64,000 nt of DNA from Peptostreptococcus equinus (GTDB lineage: Bacteria > Bacillota > Clostridia > Peptostreptococcales > Peptostreptococcaceae), in the NCBI RefSeq assembly GCF_027125355.1, contig NZ_CP114052.1:1-64000 (forward strand), given 5' to 3'. The translations under genes and the position numbers were made by a program. How positions within the stretch are numbered: the first letter of the stretch is position 1; the number at the start of each line of letters is the position of its first letter. Below the pieces are notes generated by a model that saw only the letters and a list, made by a program, of their open reading frames with translations, made no database searches and was not told the DNA's origin. Positions 46,060-54,113 of this stretch are shown piece after piece.

Positions 46060-46458
46060 TTGAAGAAAAATGGAATTTTAAACAGTGATATATCTAAAGT
46101 TCTATCTGATATGGGTCATACAGATAAAATATGTATTTGCGATTGTGGTTTGCCAATAGCAAGGGATATAGAAAAAATAGATTTAGCACTTGAACTGGGC
46201 GTTCCTAGTTTTCAGGATGTACTAAAAGTTGTAAGTGAAGATATGAAAGTTGAAAAAATAATATTGGCTAAAGAAATAAAAGACAATAATAAAAATCAAT
46301 TAAATCTAATTTTAGATAGATTTGATAAGCAAGTGGAAATTGAGTTTGTGAGTCATGAAGATTTTAAAAAGATTTCAAACTCTACAAAGGCTGTGATTAG
46401 AACAGGAGAAGCAACTCCCTATTCAAATATAATACTACAGTCAGGTGTCATTTTTTAA
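46060..46458 (+). CDS. rbsD: D-ribose pyranase
   Basis: RbsD interconverts beta-pyranose and furanose ribose so the kinase can act. Starting at TTG 46060, behind GAGGAGG, the product is 132 residues, the standard length, with MKKNGILNSDISKVLSDMGH and CDCGLPI typical of the family; the histidine of MGHTD is catalytic. An upstream in-frame start inside rbsK would add 15 unrelated residues and is rejected. Confidence 0.93.
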   Translation: MKKNGILNSDISKVLSDMGHTDKICICDCGLPIARDIEKIDLALELGVPSFQDVLKVVSEDMKVEKIILAKEIKDNNKNQLNLILDRFDKQVEIEFVSHEDFKKISNSTKAVIRTGEATPYSNIILQSGVIF

Positions 46459-46470
46459 GGAGGGCCTAAT

Positions 46471-47952
46471 ATGAACATTAGAATGGAGAATATTTGGAAG
46501 GCTTTCGGTGGTAACTCTGTATTAGAAGGAGTAAATATAGACATAAAATCAGCCAGAGTTCATGCTTTAATGGGAGAAAATGGAGCTGGTAAGTCTACAC
46601 TTATGAATATACTTACAGGTTTACACAAGAAAGACCAAGGAAGAATATTTGTCGATGGTAAGGAAGTAGAGTTTGGAAATATAAAAGAGTCTGAAAAGGC
46701 TGGTATATATTTTGTACATCAGGAAATAAATGATTTTCCAGACATGACAGTACTGCAAAACATATTTGTTGGTGATGAAATAACAAATATGTTTGGATTT
46801 TTAGACAATGTAAAGATGAAAGAAAAAATAAGACCAGTATTTGAAAGCTTAGGAGTGAAAATTGATTTAGATAAGAAAATAAATGAACTTTCAGTAGGTC
46901 AAAGACAGCTTATAGAAATAGCTAAAATTCTTATGAAAGATGCCAAGTTTATTATAATGGATGAGCCAAGTGCATCATTAATGACAGAGGATATAGAAAG
47001 GCTTTTTAGAATAATAAAGGATCTTAGAAAAAGAGGTGTAACTATAGTATATATATCCCATAGAATGGAGGAGATATTCCAAATATGTGATGATGTAACA
47101 GTTATGAGAGATGGTATATCTGTAGATACAAAAGAAGTAAAAGATACAACTAATCATGAGATAGTAAAGAAAATGGTTGGTAGAGAATTAAATGACTTTT
47201 ATCCAGAAAAAACAAGTCCTATAAAAAATATAATTTTTGAAGTAAAAAATATATCTAGAAAAGAAAAGTTCCAAAATGTAAGTTTCCAAGTTAGAGAAGG
47301 AGAAATATTAGGTTTTTCAGGTCTATTGGGTTCAGGAAGAACTGAAATAATGAGATCAATTTTTGGCATGGATAAGATAGATGAAGGTCAAATTATTCTA
47401 GAAGGTAAGGAAATAAAGATAAATGGACCTTCTGATGCCATTAAAAATGGTATAGGTTTTATCAGCGAAGATAGAAAAGATGAAGGTTTAATACTTGAAC
47501 ATTCTATTAGAGACAATACCATACTTCCTGTGATTGATCAATTTGCGAAAAATCATATAATAAATGACAAAGAAGTAAATAATCTAGTAGCTATGTTAAA
47601 GGATAGATTAAAGATTAAGGCAAGTTCGATGGATGATGAAGTATCATCTTTATCAGGTGGAAACCAGCAAAAAGTTGTATTAGCAAAATGGATAACTATT
47701 AGTCCAAAAGTACTGATACTTGATGAACCAACTAGAGGAGTAGATGTAGGAGCTAAGAGAGAAATATATACTTTAATAAATGAATTAGCATCAAAAGGTG
47801 TAGCTGTAATAGTTATATCTAGTGATCTTCCAGAAATAATGGGAATTAGTGATAGGATAATGGTTGTACATGAAGGTACTATAACTGGAGAGCTGACTAG
47901 ACAAGAAGCTGATCAGGAAAAAATAATGACTTATGCTACAGGAGGTAAATAA
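46471..47952 (+). CDS. rbsA: Ribose ABC transporter ATP-binding protein
   Basis: A 493-residue protein with two fused ABC ATPase domains. The first has Walker A GENGAGKST and signature LSVGQRQLIEIAK. The second has a degenerate Walker A (GLLGSGRTE) and signature LSGGNQQKVVLAKW, as in other RbsA/MglA proteins. It powers uptake with RbsB and RbsC. GGAGG precedes the ATG, and rbsC starts two bases after its stop. Confidence 0.95.
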   Translation: MNIRMENIWKAFGGNSVLEGVNIDIKSARVHALMGENGAGKSTLMNILTGLHKKDQGRIFVDGKEVEFGNIKESEKAGIYFVHQEINDFPDMTVLQNIFVGDEITNMFGFLDNVKMKEKIRPVFESLGVKIDLDKKINELSVGQRQLIEIAKILMKDAKFIIMDEPSASLMTEDIERLFRIIKDLRKRGVTIVYISHRMEEIFQICDDVTVMRDGISVDTKEVKDTTNHEIVKKMVGRELNDFYPEKTSPIKNIIFEVKNISRKEKFQNVSFQVREGEILGFSGLLGSGRTEIMRSIFGMDKIDEGQIILEGKEIKINGPSDAIKNGIGFISEDRKDEGLILEHSIRDNTILPVIDQFAKNHIINDKEVNNLVAMLKDRLKIKASSMDDEVSSLSGGNQQKVVLAKWITISPKVLILDEPTRGVDVGAKREIYTLINELASKGVAVIVISSDLPEIMGISDRIMVVHEGTITGELTRQEADQEKIMTYATGGK

Positions 47953-47953
47953 G

Positions 47954-48901
47954 ATGACAAAGGCAAAGAGTAATAAAAATAGAGATTTAAGCATATTAGG
48001 TCCTTTAGCGGCACTTGTAATAATGATGGTATTGGTTACTATATTAAATCCAAGTTTTATAAGACCTAGTAACTTAATGAACTTGCTTAGACAGGTTTCA
48101 ATTAATGCATTAATAGCATTTGGTATGGCATTTGTAATATTAACAGGTGGAATAGATTTGAGCGTTGGTTCAATTTTGGCACTAACATCGGCAATTTTTG
48201 CAGGATTATTGGGAACGGGTGTTCCACCTTTTCTAGCAGTAATAATAGCATTGGCTTGTGGTGCTGTATTTGGTATGTTAAATGGTTTACTCATTACAAA
48301 AGGCAAAATGGCTCCATTTATAGCAACGTTAGCAACAATGACAATATTTAGAGGATTAACTCTTGTATATACAGGAGGTAATCCGATGACAAACTTTAGT
48401 GATGCTTTTTCATATAAGTTTATAGGGCGTGGATATGTGTTAGGTATTCCTTGGCCAGTAATTTTAATGATAATTGCATTTGTAATAGCTTTTATAATAT
48501 TAAATAAGACTCCGTTCGGTAGAAAAACTTATGCAATTGGTGGAAATGAAAAAGCTTCAATAATATCAGGTATAAAAACTAATATAGTAAAGATAAAGGT
48601 CTATGCTATATCAGGTTTCTTAGCAGCTTCTGCTGGTTTAATATTAACATCAAGACTCAATTCAGCTCAGCCTACTGCGGGTACAGCTTATGAAATGGAT
48701 GCAATAGCAGCCGTTGTACTTGGTGGAATTAGTATGTCTGGTGGTAAGGGTAGCATAGCTGGTGTATTGGTAGGTGCACTTATACTAGGAACTTTAAACA
48801 ATGGTCTAAATATGTTGGGAGTATCAAGTTTTTATCAGCAAATAGTAAAAGGTATAGTAATATTAATTGCCGTATTAATAGATAGAAAGAGAAATAAGTA
48901 A
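47954..48901 (+). CDS. rbsC: Ribose ABC transporter permease
   Basis: A 315-residue permease of the BPD_transp_2 type with about 8-10 helices. Marks are FVILTGGIDLSVGSILAL near the middle of the first half and AVVLGGISMSGGKGSIAGVLVGALI near the end. ATG 47954 follows GGAGG within rbsA; an upstream in-frame start overlapping rbsA has no ribosome site. Confidence 0.94.
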   Translation: MTKAKSNKNRDLSILGPLAALVIMMVLVTILNPSFIRPSNLMNLLRQVSINALIAFGMAFVILTGGIDLSVGSILALTSAIFAGLLGTGVPPFLAVIIALACGAVFGMLNGLLITKGKMAPFIATLATMTIFRGLTLVYTGGNPMTNFSDAFSYKFIGRGYVLGIPWPVILMIIAFVIAFIILNKTPFGRKTYAIGGNEKASIISGIKTNIVKIKVYAISGFLAASAGLILTSRLNSAQPTAGTAYEMDAIAAVVLGGISMSGGKGSIAGVLVGALILGTLNNGLNMLGVSSFYQQIVKGIVILIAVLIDRKRNK

Positions 48902-48923
48902 TTTTTTATAGGAGGCATATAAA

Positions 48924-49883
48924 ATGAAAAAAAGAATATCTTTATTTTTAGCAGCTGCGCTTGTGTCTATGACAGCTCTAACAGGATGTGAAAGTAATAG
49001 ATTTGTTTACTTAGAAGGAGAAAAACCTGGGGATAATACAACTAGTGTAGAGAAAAAAGATCCAAAAGATTTAAAAATAGGTTTATCACTATCAACTTTA
49101 AACAATCCATTCTTCGTTTCAGTAAAGGATGGGGCTGAAAAATTAGCTAAAGAAAAAGGATCAAAGATTATTATTTCTGATGCAAGAGATGATGCGGCTA
49201 CACAGGCAAATAATATGTCAGACTTGATTCAGCAAGATGTAGATGTGATATTGGTAAATCCAGTGGACTCAAAAGCTATAGCTACTTCAGTACAGGCTGC
49301 AAACGAAGCTGGAATACCAGTAATAGCGCTTGATAGAAATTCTGAGGGTGGAAAATTACTTACACTTGTCGCATCTGATAATGTTAAGGGCGGAGAAATG
49401 GCTGCTCAATTTATGATAGATAAAGTTGGCAAGGGCTCTAATGTAGCTCAACTAGAAGGTATAGCGGGTGCATCTGCTACAAATGAAAGAGGTAAGGGAT
49501 TTTTAAATCTTGCAAAAAAAGATCTTAAATTAGTGAAATCTCAAACAGCTGATTTTGATAGAGCAAAAGGTCTTACAGTTATGGAAAATATACTTCAATC
49601 TAACCCAGATATAAAGGGTGTATTTTGTCAGAATGATGAAATGGCATTGGGTGCTATAGAAGCTATATCAAATGCTGGTAAGTTAAAAGACATAACTATA
49701 GTAGGCTTTGATGGAACTGAAGGTGGAATGAAGGCTGTTCAAGAAGGAAAATTAAATGCTACAGTAGCACAGCAGCCAGATCAAATAGGGAAATTGGGTG
49801 TTCAGGCAGCCTTTGATTACTTCGCAGGCAAGAAGATACCAGAAAAAATAGCCTCTCCTCTAGTTTTAGAGCAAAAAAAGTAA
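48924..49883 (+). CDS. rbsB: Ribose-binding lipoprotein
   Basis: A 319-residue substrate-binding protein. The signal peptide ends with a lipobox LTGC, cysteine near residue 22, so it is anchored to the outer face of the membrane. The type 1 periplasmic-binding fold follows (IGLSLSTLNNPFFVSVKDGA, VDVILVNPVDSKAI, PVIALDRNSEGG, VAQLEGIAG). AGGAGG precedes the ATG. It closes the rbsRKDACB operon. Confidence 0.95.
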   Translation: MKKRISLFLAAALVSMTALTGCESNRFVYLEGEKPGDNTTSVEKKDPKDLKIGLSLSTLNNPFFVSVKDGAEKLAKEKGSKIIISDARDDAATQANNMSDLIQQDVDVILVNPVDSKAIATSVQAANEAGIPVIALDRNSEGGKLLTLVASDNVKGGEMAAQFMIDKVGKGSNVAQLEGIAGASATNERGKGFLNLAKKDLKLVKSQTADFDRAKGLTVMENILQSNPDIKGVFCQNDEMALGAIEAISNAGKLKDITIVGFDGTEGGMKAVQEGKLNATVAQQPDQIGKLGVQAAFDYFAGKKIPEKIASPLVLEQKK

Positions 49884-49920
49884 TTTATACAAAATATATA
49901 ACTATATAAAAATTTATAAA

Positions 49921-49970
49921 TAAAAAGCAGACGATTTGACATAACTCATCAAATTTGCCTGCTTTTTATT
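49921..49970. terminator. Bidirectional terminator between rbsB and pepT
   Basis: TAAAAAGCAG (49921-49930) pairs with CTGCTTTTTA (49959-49968), continuing inward through a CGATTTGA / TCAAATTTG region. It serves the converging rbs and pepT transcripts. Confidence 0.82.
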
Positions 49971-49976
49971 TATATA

Positions 49977-51209
49977 TTACTTTATTTTATTTTCTGCATA
50001 TTTTTCAGCAATTCTAACTATCAACTTAGATGCTGCTTCTAGTGCTTCTATTGCTATAAATTCATTTCTACCATGGAAGTATACTCCACCGGCGAATAAG
50101 TTAGGGCAAGGTAATCCCATAAAGGATAATTTAGATCCATCTGTACCACCTCTAATAGGTATTACATTAGGTTCTATACCTATATCTTTCATAGCATCAA
50201 CCGCTATATCAACCATAAACATGTTTTGCTCTACGACCTCTCTCATGTTATAGTATTGATCTTTTATTTCAACACTTACTCTACCATTATATTTTTTAGA
50301 AACTTCTTCTATACTCTTTTGGAAGAATAATTTTCTTTCTTCAAATTTTTCTCTGTTGTGATCTCTGATTATATATTTTAATACAGTTTGTTCTGTATTA
50401 CCATTTATGTCAGTAAGATGATAGAATCCTTCATAGCCTTCAGTTGATTCTGGTCTTTCAGCTATTGGAAGGGCAGACATTACATCAGCTGCTATATATT
50501 GAGAATTTATCATTTTATCTTTGGCGGATCCTGGATGAACATTTCTACCCTGAATAGTTACAGTTCCTGCTGCGGCATTGAAAGTTTCATATTCTAATTC
50601 ACCCATTTCACCGCCATCCATTGTATAAGCATATTTAGCACCAAATTTCTTTACGTCAAATAAATCAGCACCTCTACCTATTTCTTCATCAGGAGTGAAT
50701 CCTACCATTATGTCACCATGCTTTATTTCAGGATGTTTAGCTAGATACTCTACAGCTGTTATTATCTCAGCTATACCAGCTTTGTCATCAGCACCTAATA
50801 AAGTATTTCCATCTGTAACAATTAGTGATTGACCTTTAAATCTAGCTAGTTCAGGATAATCTTTTATTTTAGTTACTATATCTTTCTCAGCATTTAGCAC
50901 TATATCTTCACCATTATAATTTTCTATTATTCTAGGTTTAACATTAGCACCAGTCATGTCTGGTGCTGTGTCCATATGTGAAATAAAACCTATAGCACCA
51001 ATTCCCTCTACATTTGCAGGCAACTTAGCCATTAAATAGCAGTTGTCATCTAAACTAATATCTTCCAAGCCAATTTCTTCTAGTTCTTTTACTAATATTT
51101 TAGCTAGGTCAAACTGTTTCTGTGTAGATGGAGTTAGATCAGAGTTAGGATCTGAACAAGTATCTATTGAAACATAGTTTAAAAATCTTGATAGTACTTT
51201 TTCTCTCAT
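49977..51209 (-). CDS. pepT: Peptidase T (tripeptide aminopeptidase)
   Basis: A 410-residue M20 family zinc aminopeptidase that removes N-terminal residues from tripeptides in the cytosol. Metal and catalytic motifs are ISHMDTAPD, LLGADDKAGIA, FTPDEEIGRGAD and GGTDGSKLSFMGLPCPNLFAGG. ATG 51209 (MREKVLSRFLNYV) follows GGAGG at 51218-51214. A TTG at 51221 lies inside that site and is rejected. Single-gene unit. Confidence 0.95.
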   Translation of the reverse strand: MREKVLSRFLNYVSIDTCSDPNSDLTPSTQKQFDLAKILVKELEEIGLEDISLDDNCYLMAKLPANVEGIGAIGFISHMDTAPDMTGANVKPRIIENYNGEDIVLNAEKDIVTKIKDYPELARFKGQSLIVTDGNTLLGADDKAGIAEIITAVEYLAKHPEIKHGDIMVGFTPDEEIGRGADLFDVKKFGAKYAYTMDGGEMGELEYETFNAAAGTVTIQGRNVHPGSAKDKMINSQYIAADVMSALPIAERPESTEGYEGFYHLTDINGNTEQTVLKYIIRDHNREKFEERKLFFQKSIEEVSKKYNGRVSVEIKDQYYNMREVVEQNMFMVDIAVDAMKDIGIEPNVIPIRGGTDGSKLSFMGLPCPNLFAGGVYFHGRNEFIAIEALEAASKLIVRIAEKYAENKIK

Positions 51210-51339
51210 AGTATCCTCCAAAATATATTTTAGTATTTAATTATATAGTAGCAATTGACAGAAACGATGTCAATAATCAATAGTAATAGGCAAAGTCATT
51301 TCACAAAAATCAAATTTTAAGGTATAATATCAGTATTGG

Positions 51340-51413
51340 GCGCCTATAGCTCAATTGGATAGAGCTGCAGACTTCGGATCTGTGAGTTGTGGGTTCGAGT
51401 CCTACTAGGCGCA
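51340..51413 (+). tRNA. tRNA-Arg(TCG)
   Basis: GCGCCTA / TAGGCGC acceptor, loop CTTCGGA with anticodon TCG (CGA), discriminator A, CCA not encoded. A TATAAT is at 51323-51328, so it has its own promoter close to the 5' end and may be co-transcribed with the small gene that follows 23 bases later. Confidence 0.93.
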
Positions 51414-51436
51414 CTATATATTATTAGAGGTGGAAT

Positions 51437-51838
51437 ATGTTTGTAGTATTTAGGGATGAATTGGTCGATAGTGATGAAATAAGAAAAACAATAGAACAGG
51501 ATACTTTATTTAAGGTTGAGACAGATTTAACAAAGGCCAGTAAAAGGGAAGATGTAATGGCTTTTAAGCTGTCTATAGAAACTAAAAAAATAGATGACAA
51601 AAAGAGGTTAAACTGGGAAGATGATGAATCAGTTGATTATTTCTTTGAAAAAGCAGAGTCATTAACAAGTGATTTTTTAACTATGTTTCCAAGATATACT
51701 GTGCAAGCTTCAAGAGCATATAAATGGGATGAGCTAGATGACACAGTAAAACTAGTGGTGGTAATTGCAAATATAGATATTAAATTAAAAAAACTGAAAT
51801 TAGATATACTACCTAGAATGCTAAAACAAGTAGATTAG
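51437..51838 (+). CDS. Conserved-looking hypothetical protein behind tRNA-Arg
   Basis: A 133-residue, highly charged soluble protein with no signal peptide or membrane segment. It has an acidic/basic mixed N-terminal half and a likely alpha/beta C-terminal half (DDTVKLVVVIANIDIKLKKLKLDILPRML). AGAGGTGG precedes the ATG. Codon use matches neighbours, and the run of 133 sense codons is long for this AT-rich sequence, so it is likely real. I do not recognise a family. Confidence 0.65.
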   Translation: MFVVFRDELVDSDEIRKTIEQDTLFKVETDLTKASKREDVMAFKLSIETKKIDDKKRLNWEDDESVDYFFEKAESLTSDFLTMFPRYTVQASRAYKWDELDDTVKLVVVIANIDIKLKKLKLDILPRMLKQVD

Positions 51839-51915
51839 TTAGAGAATCAACGTTGATAATGAATAGATATATAATTCATAAAAAACCCATATTTTTAGGA
51901 AAAGAACAATTAAAA

Positions 51916-51994
51916 ATCAAATAAAAAAAGAGTATAAAAAGGTTGAAATTAAATGAGAAATCATATTCATTTTCAATCTTTTTTTTATTTGATT
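51916..51994. repeat. Large imperfect inverted repeat after the hypothetical gene
   Basis: AATCAAATAAAAAAAGA (51916-51932) pairs with TCTTTTTTTTATTTGATT (51977-51994). Inside, AGGTTGAAATTAAATGA (51941-51957) pairs with TTCATTTTCAATC (about 51966-51978). The outer arms are A- and T-rich, so it could work as a terminator for the preceding gene or fold as a structured RNA. Confidence 0.65.
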
Positions 51995-51995
51995 C

Positions 51996-52091
51996 CTATC
52001 TAATGTCTATCTAACTTATAAAATACTTTTACCTAATGTTTATCTATTTTTTATCTAATTATAAGGTGATTTTTATCTAATGTTTGTCTTT
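51996..52091 (+). repeat. Three spaced direct repeats, core CTAATGTYTRTCT
   Basis: Cores begin at 52000 (CTAATGTCTATCT), 52033 (CTAATGTTTATCT) and 52077 (CTAATGTTTGTCT). A partial TATCTAATTAT occurs between copies 2 and 3. Spacings are 33 and 44 bases. They lie 230-400 bases before the small-peptide array and may be protein-binding sites; this is inference. Confidence 0.6.
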
Positions 52092-52103
52092 TAGTGTGAC
52101 ACT

Positions 52104-52303
52104 TGCAATTTAAGCTTCAATAGTTACAAATAAAGGACATTAGAAAATGTTTTTCTGAAATAAAGAAAAAAATATTTTTATTTTTTAATCACATTTTATT
52201 TAATATTTTTAAAATAAAACAATAAAAATGTTATAAAATAAACAAAAAAGTTATGAAAATTTAATATAATAAAAATAAGGAGTATATGCAATTTAAGTTT
52301 CAA
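52104..52303 (+). repeat. Pair of 17-base direct repeats TGCAATTTAAGYTTCAA
   Basis: Copy 1 is 52104-52120 and copy 2 is 52287-52303, differing at one base (C/T). The second is 20 bases before the -35 box of the small-peptide array, an activator- or regulator-like position. Confidence 0.6.
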
Positions 52304-52323
52304 ATACTTAACATTCAAAGGTG

Positions 52324-52351
52324 TTGACCTTTTATTTAAAGGTGTTATACT
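52324..52351 (+). promoter_or_regulatory. Promoter of the small-peptide array
   Basis: TTGACC (52324-52329), 16-base spacer, TATACT (52346-52351). The first peptide ATG is 46 bases downstream of the -10. A second TATAAT overlaps at 52351-52356. Confidence 0.75.
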
Positions 52352-52397
52352 ATAATTACAAAGATAAATAAAAACAAATTCAAAGGAGGTGTTTAAA

Positions 52398-52487
52398 ATG
52401 ACAAGACAATTCAATGAAATGACTAAAGAAAAAGAAGAAAGAATGAAGAATAACTTACTTTATAGAATAGTAATGAGTTTTGACTAA
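52398..52487 (+). CDS. Small peptide A of a tandem array (29 aa)
   Basis: ATG 52398 to TAA 52487 encodes 29 residues: MTRQFNEMTKEKEER followed by MKNNLLYRIVMSFD. A near-perfect Shine-Dalgarno AAAGGAGGT lies at 52383-52391. It is collinear with the next two small proteins: F5, N6, E11, E13-R15, K17, N19-L21, R23, M26, F28 and D29 are the same in all. The N-terminal half is highly charged, the end amphipathic, all suggesting a helix. There is no signal peptide or double-glycine leader. I do not recognise the family. It may be a regulator peptide, small protein-binding adaptor or toxin/antitoxin-like peptide. Confidence 0.72.
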   Translation: MTRQFNEMTKEKEERMKNNLLYRIVMSFD

Positions 52488-52616
52488 ATATAAGGGGCAT
52501 ATTGTTATTCAGGTAAAAAAGTAAAGGTTCAAAAAGCAGAAGATCGAAGCTAAAAATGAACAATCAAAGTAAAGGTAAAAATTTGCAGGTATTTAAGTAA
52601 AGCAGGAGGAATAATT

Positions 52617-52706
52617 ATGAATAAGGATTTTAACCAATTAGAAAAAGAAAGAGAAGAAAGAATAAAAAATAACTTGTTATATAGGATGATAATGCTATTT
52701 GATTAA
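52617..52706 (+). CDS. Small peptide B of a tandem array (29 aa)
   Basis: ATG 52617 to TAA 52706, 29 residues, starting MNKDFNQLEK and ending EREERIKNNLLYRMIMLFD. Shine-Dalgarno AGGAGGA at 52604-52610. Of the 29 positions 18 are identical to peptide A, but codons differ silently (Leu20 TTG versus TTA, Leu21 TTA versus CTT, Arg23 AGG versus AGA, Asp29 GAT versus GAC). This points to selection on the protein. The 129-base gap after peptide A has no supported gene. Confidence 0.75.
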   Translation: MNKDFNQLEKEREERIKNNLLYRMIMLFD

Positions 52707-52729
52707 TAAATAGAAAGGAATTGATTTAA

Positions 52730-52867
52730 ATGACTAAGGAATTAGTGATAGATGAAAAAAACATGAAGAATATAGAAGATTCAAGAGAATTCAACGCATA
52801 TAACAGAGAAAGAGAAGAACGTCTAAAAGAGAATCTCTTAAATAGGATGGTGATGTTGTTTGATTAA
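52730..52867 (+). CDS. Small peptide C of a tandem array (45 aa)
   Basis: ATG 52730 to TAA 52867, 45 residues. A 16-residue acidic N-terminal extension (MTKELVIDEKNMKNIE) precedes a 29-residue unit ending REREERLKENLLNRMVMLFD, aligned without gaps to peptides A and B. AAAGGAA is the ribosome site. Codon drift is again largely silent (R15 CGT versus AGA, L20 CTC). It starts 24 bases after peptide B stops and is followed by a terminator, so A, B and C probably share one mRNA. Confidence 0.75.
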   Translation: MTKELVIDEKNMKNIEDSREFNAYNREREERLKENLLNRMVMLFD

Positions 52868-52929
52868 TCCCGCCAGTAAAATACAAAAATTTGATAGCGA
52901 GAAAATAAATATAGATGAAATAATATAAA

Positions 52930-52966
52930 AGGCTTATACAGACAGATTGTCTATGAGTCTTTTTTA
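52930..52966 (+). terminator. Terminator of the small-peptide array
   Basis: AGGCTTATA (52930-52938) pairs with TATGAGTCT (52952-52960), with GACA/TGTC inside and a two-base bulge, followed by TTTTTATTG. Confidence 0.75.
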
Positions 52967-53026
52967 TTGTATTAAATAATAGAGTAAGGATTCAAATTTT
53001 ATTAAAAAATTTATGGGATATTTTAG

Positions 53027-53314
53027 TTAATCAAGGATGTCTTTAAATAACGAAATATATTTTGTAGGCATAAATTCAGTAATCATGTAATCAGCAATTC
53101 CTTCTTTTAAGAAAGGATCATCTTTAATGGCTTCCTTTACGTCAACAAGGCTATCGAAATTGCATAATATTATACCGCCAGTCCTTGGATTTTTTCTACC
53201 AGAACAAATGAAGTTACCGCTATTGTAGTATTTTTCCAGATAAGTATTGTGCTCAGATAAATATTTTTCTACTATGTCGATAGATTTTTTATAAGTTAAA
53301 TTTAATATAAACAT
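53027..53314 (-). CDS. YciI-like protein
   Basis: A 95-residue protein with the ferredoxin-like YciI fold: FILNLTYKKSIDIVEKYLSEHNTYLEKYYNSG, SGRKNPRTGGIILCNFDS, and a C-terminal KDDPFLKEGIADYMITEF. The conserved pair His22 in EHNTYLEKY and Asp of DDPF is the putative active site of this family. Its biochemical function is mostly unknown. GAAAGGAA precedes the ATG at 53314. Single gene. Confidence 0.83.
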   Translation of the reverse strand: MFILNLTYKKSIDIVEKYLSEHNTYLEKYYNSGNFICSGRKNPRTGGIILCNFDSLVDVKEAIKDDPFLKEGIADYMITEFMPTKYISLFKDILD

Positions 53315-53595
53315 ATTAATTCCTTTCTTTAATACAAATAATTATTTCTAAAAGAATTAAAATAATTGAATCCCTTACAATATATATATAATTATATTAT
53401 ATAAATTATATCATGTCTATGTTTAAGATATTTTCAACAAGTCAATTTGCTATTTGTTTGTGATAGAATAAATAAGTTAATAGATAATTATATACTTGTG
53501 AATACGTGATGATATAAAAATGTATTTCTAATAATAGTTGTAATAAAGTAGATATTTACGATAGCTTGTGGTAGAATAGAGATAGTTCTGAACAT
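53315..53595. other. AT-rich gene-free spacer
   Basis: No gene supported. Two similar stretches, TTGTGATAGAATAAA near 53457 and TTGTGGTAGAATAGA near 53566, may hold -10 elements; the latter is the likely promoter of the tRNA-Arg(CCT) gene. Confidence 0.45.
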
Positions 53596-53669
53596 GTCTT
53601 TGTAGCTCAGCAGGATAGAGCGTTCGCCTCCTAAGCGAAAGGTCGCTGGTTCGATTCCAGTCAGGGACA
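53596..53669 (+). tRNA. tRNA-Arg(CCT)
   Basis: GTCTTTG / CAGGGAC acceptor with T-G pairs, loop CTCCTAA with CCT (AGG), discriminator A, CCA not encoded. Confidence 0.94.
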
Positions 53670-53671
53670 CT

Positions 53672-53704
53672 AATCCCAGTATTTAATACTGGGATTTATA
53701 TTTT
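53672..53704 (+). terminator. Terminator after tRNA-Arg(CCT)
   Basis: AATCCCAGTATT (53672-53683) / AATACTGGGATT (53685-53696), a perfect 12-bp stem followed by TATATTTT. Confidence 0.85.
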
Positions 53705-53727
53705 AAGAATACTATGGAGGAGTTTAT

Positions 53728-53988
53728 ATGAAGAAGATTAGTATAGAAGTAGATGGTATGCAGTGCTCTATGTGTGAAAAACATGTAAATGAAGCAATAA
53801 AAGAAAAATTTTTTGTAAAAGATGTAAAGTCATCAAATACAGAAAAACTCACTACAATTATAACAGATAAAGATCTTCCAGTTGAAAAGCTTAAGAATAC
53901 TATAGAAGAAGCTGGTTATTCAGTAGGATCTATAAAAGAGGAAATATATGAAAAAAAGGGTATTTTAGGTTTTTTGAAAAAAATTTAA
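53728..53988 (+). CDS. Heavy-metal-associated (HMA) domain protein, copper-chaperone-like
   Basis: An 86-residue protein with one HMA fold. The metal site is MQCSMC (M-x-C-x-x-C, residues 11-16), which in this family binds Cu(I) or similar ions. The core continues to GYSVGSIKEE, followed by a 15-residue lysine-rich tail (YEKKGILGFLKK). No copper ATPase or repressor is adjacent. AGGAG precedes the ATG. It stands alone just before the rRNA operon promoters. Confidence 0.85.
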   Translation: MKKISIEVDGMQCSMCEKHVNEAIKEKFFVKDVKSSNTEKLTTIITDKDLPVEKLKNTIEEAGYSVGSIKEEIYEKKGILGFLKKI

Positions 53989-54007
53989 AAAAAAATTTAA
54001 AAAAGTA

Positions 54008-54036
54008 TTGACCAGAATTTTAATTGGTGGTATAGT
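54008..54036 (+). promoter_or_regulatory. rRNA operon promoter P1
   Basis: TTGACC (54008-54013), 17-base spacer, TATAGT (54031-54036). First of two tandem promoters 106 bases apart. Confidence 0.8.
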
Positions 54037-54113
54037 ATTACTTGTCCTTGAGAGAGAACAAATAAATAAAAATATCTCAAGGAAAAATAAAAACAAAAAT
54101 AAATAAAAAAGTG

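Noticed and set aside
52196..52414. 72-codon minus-strand ORF across the small-peptide promoter
   Set aside because: Phenylalanine/isoleucine/leucine-rich translation of AT-rich intergenic DNA with no ribosome site, antisense to a better supported promoter and gene.
52548..52592. 14-codon ORF (ATG AAC AAT CAA..) between small peptides A and B
   Set aside because: No Shine-Dalgarno and no resemblance to the three related peptides; probably chance.
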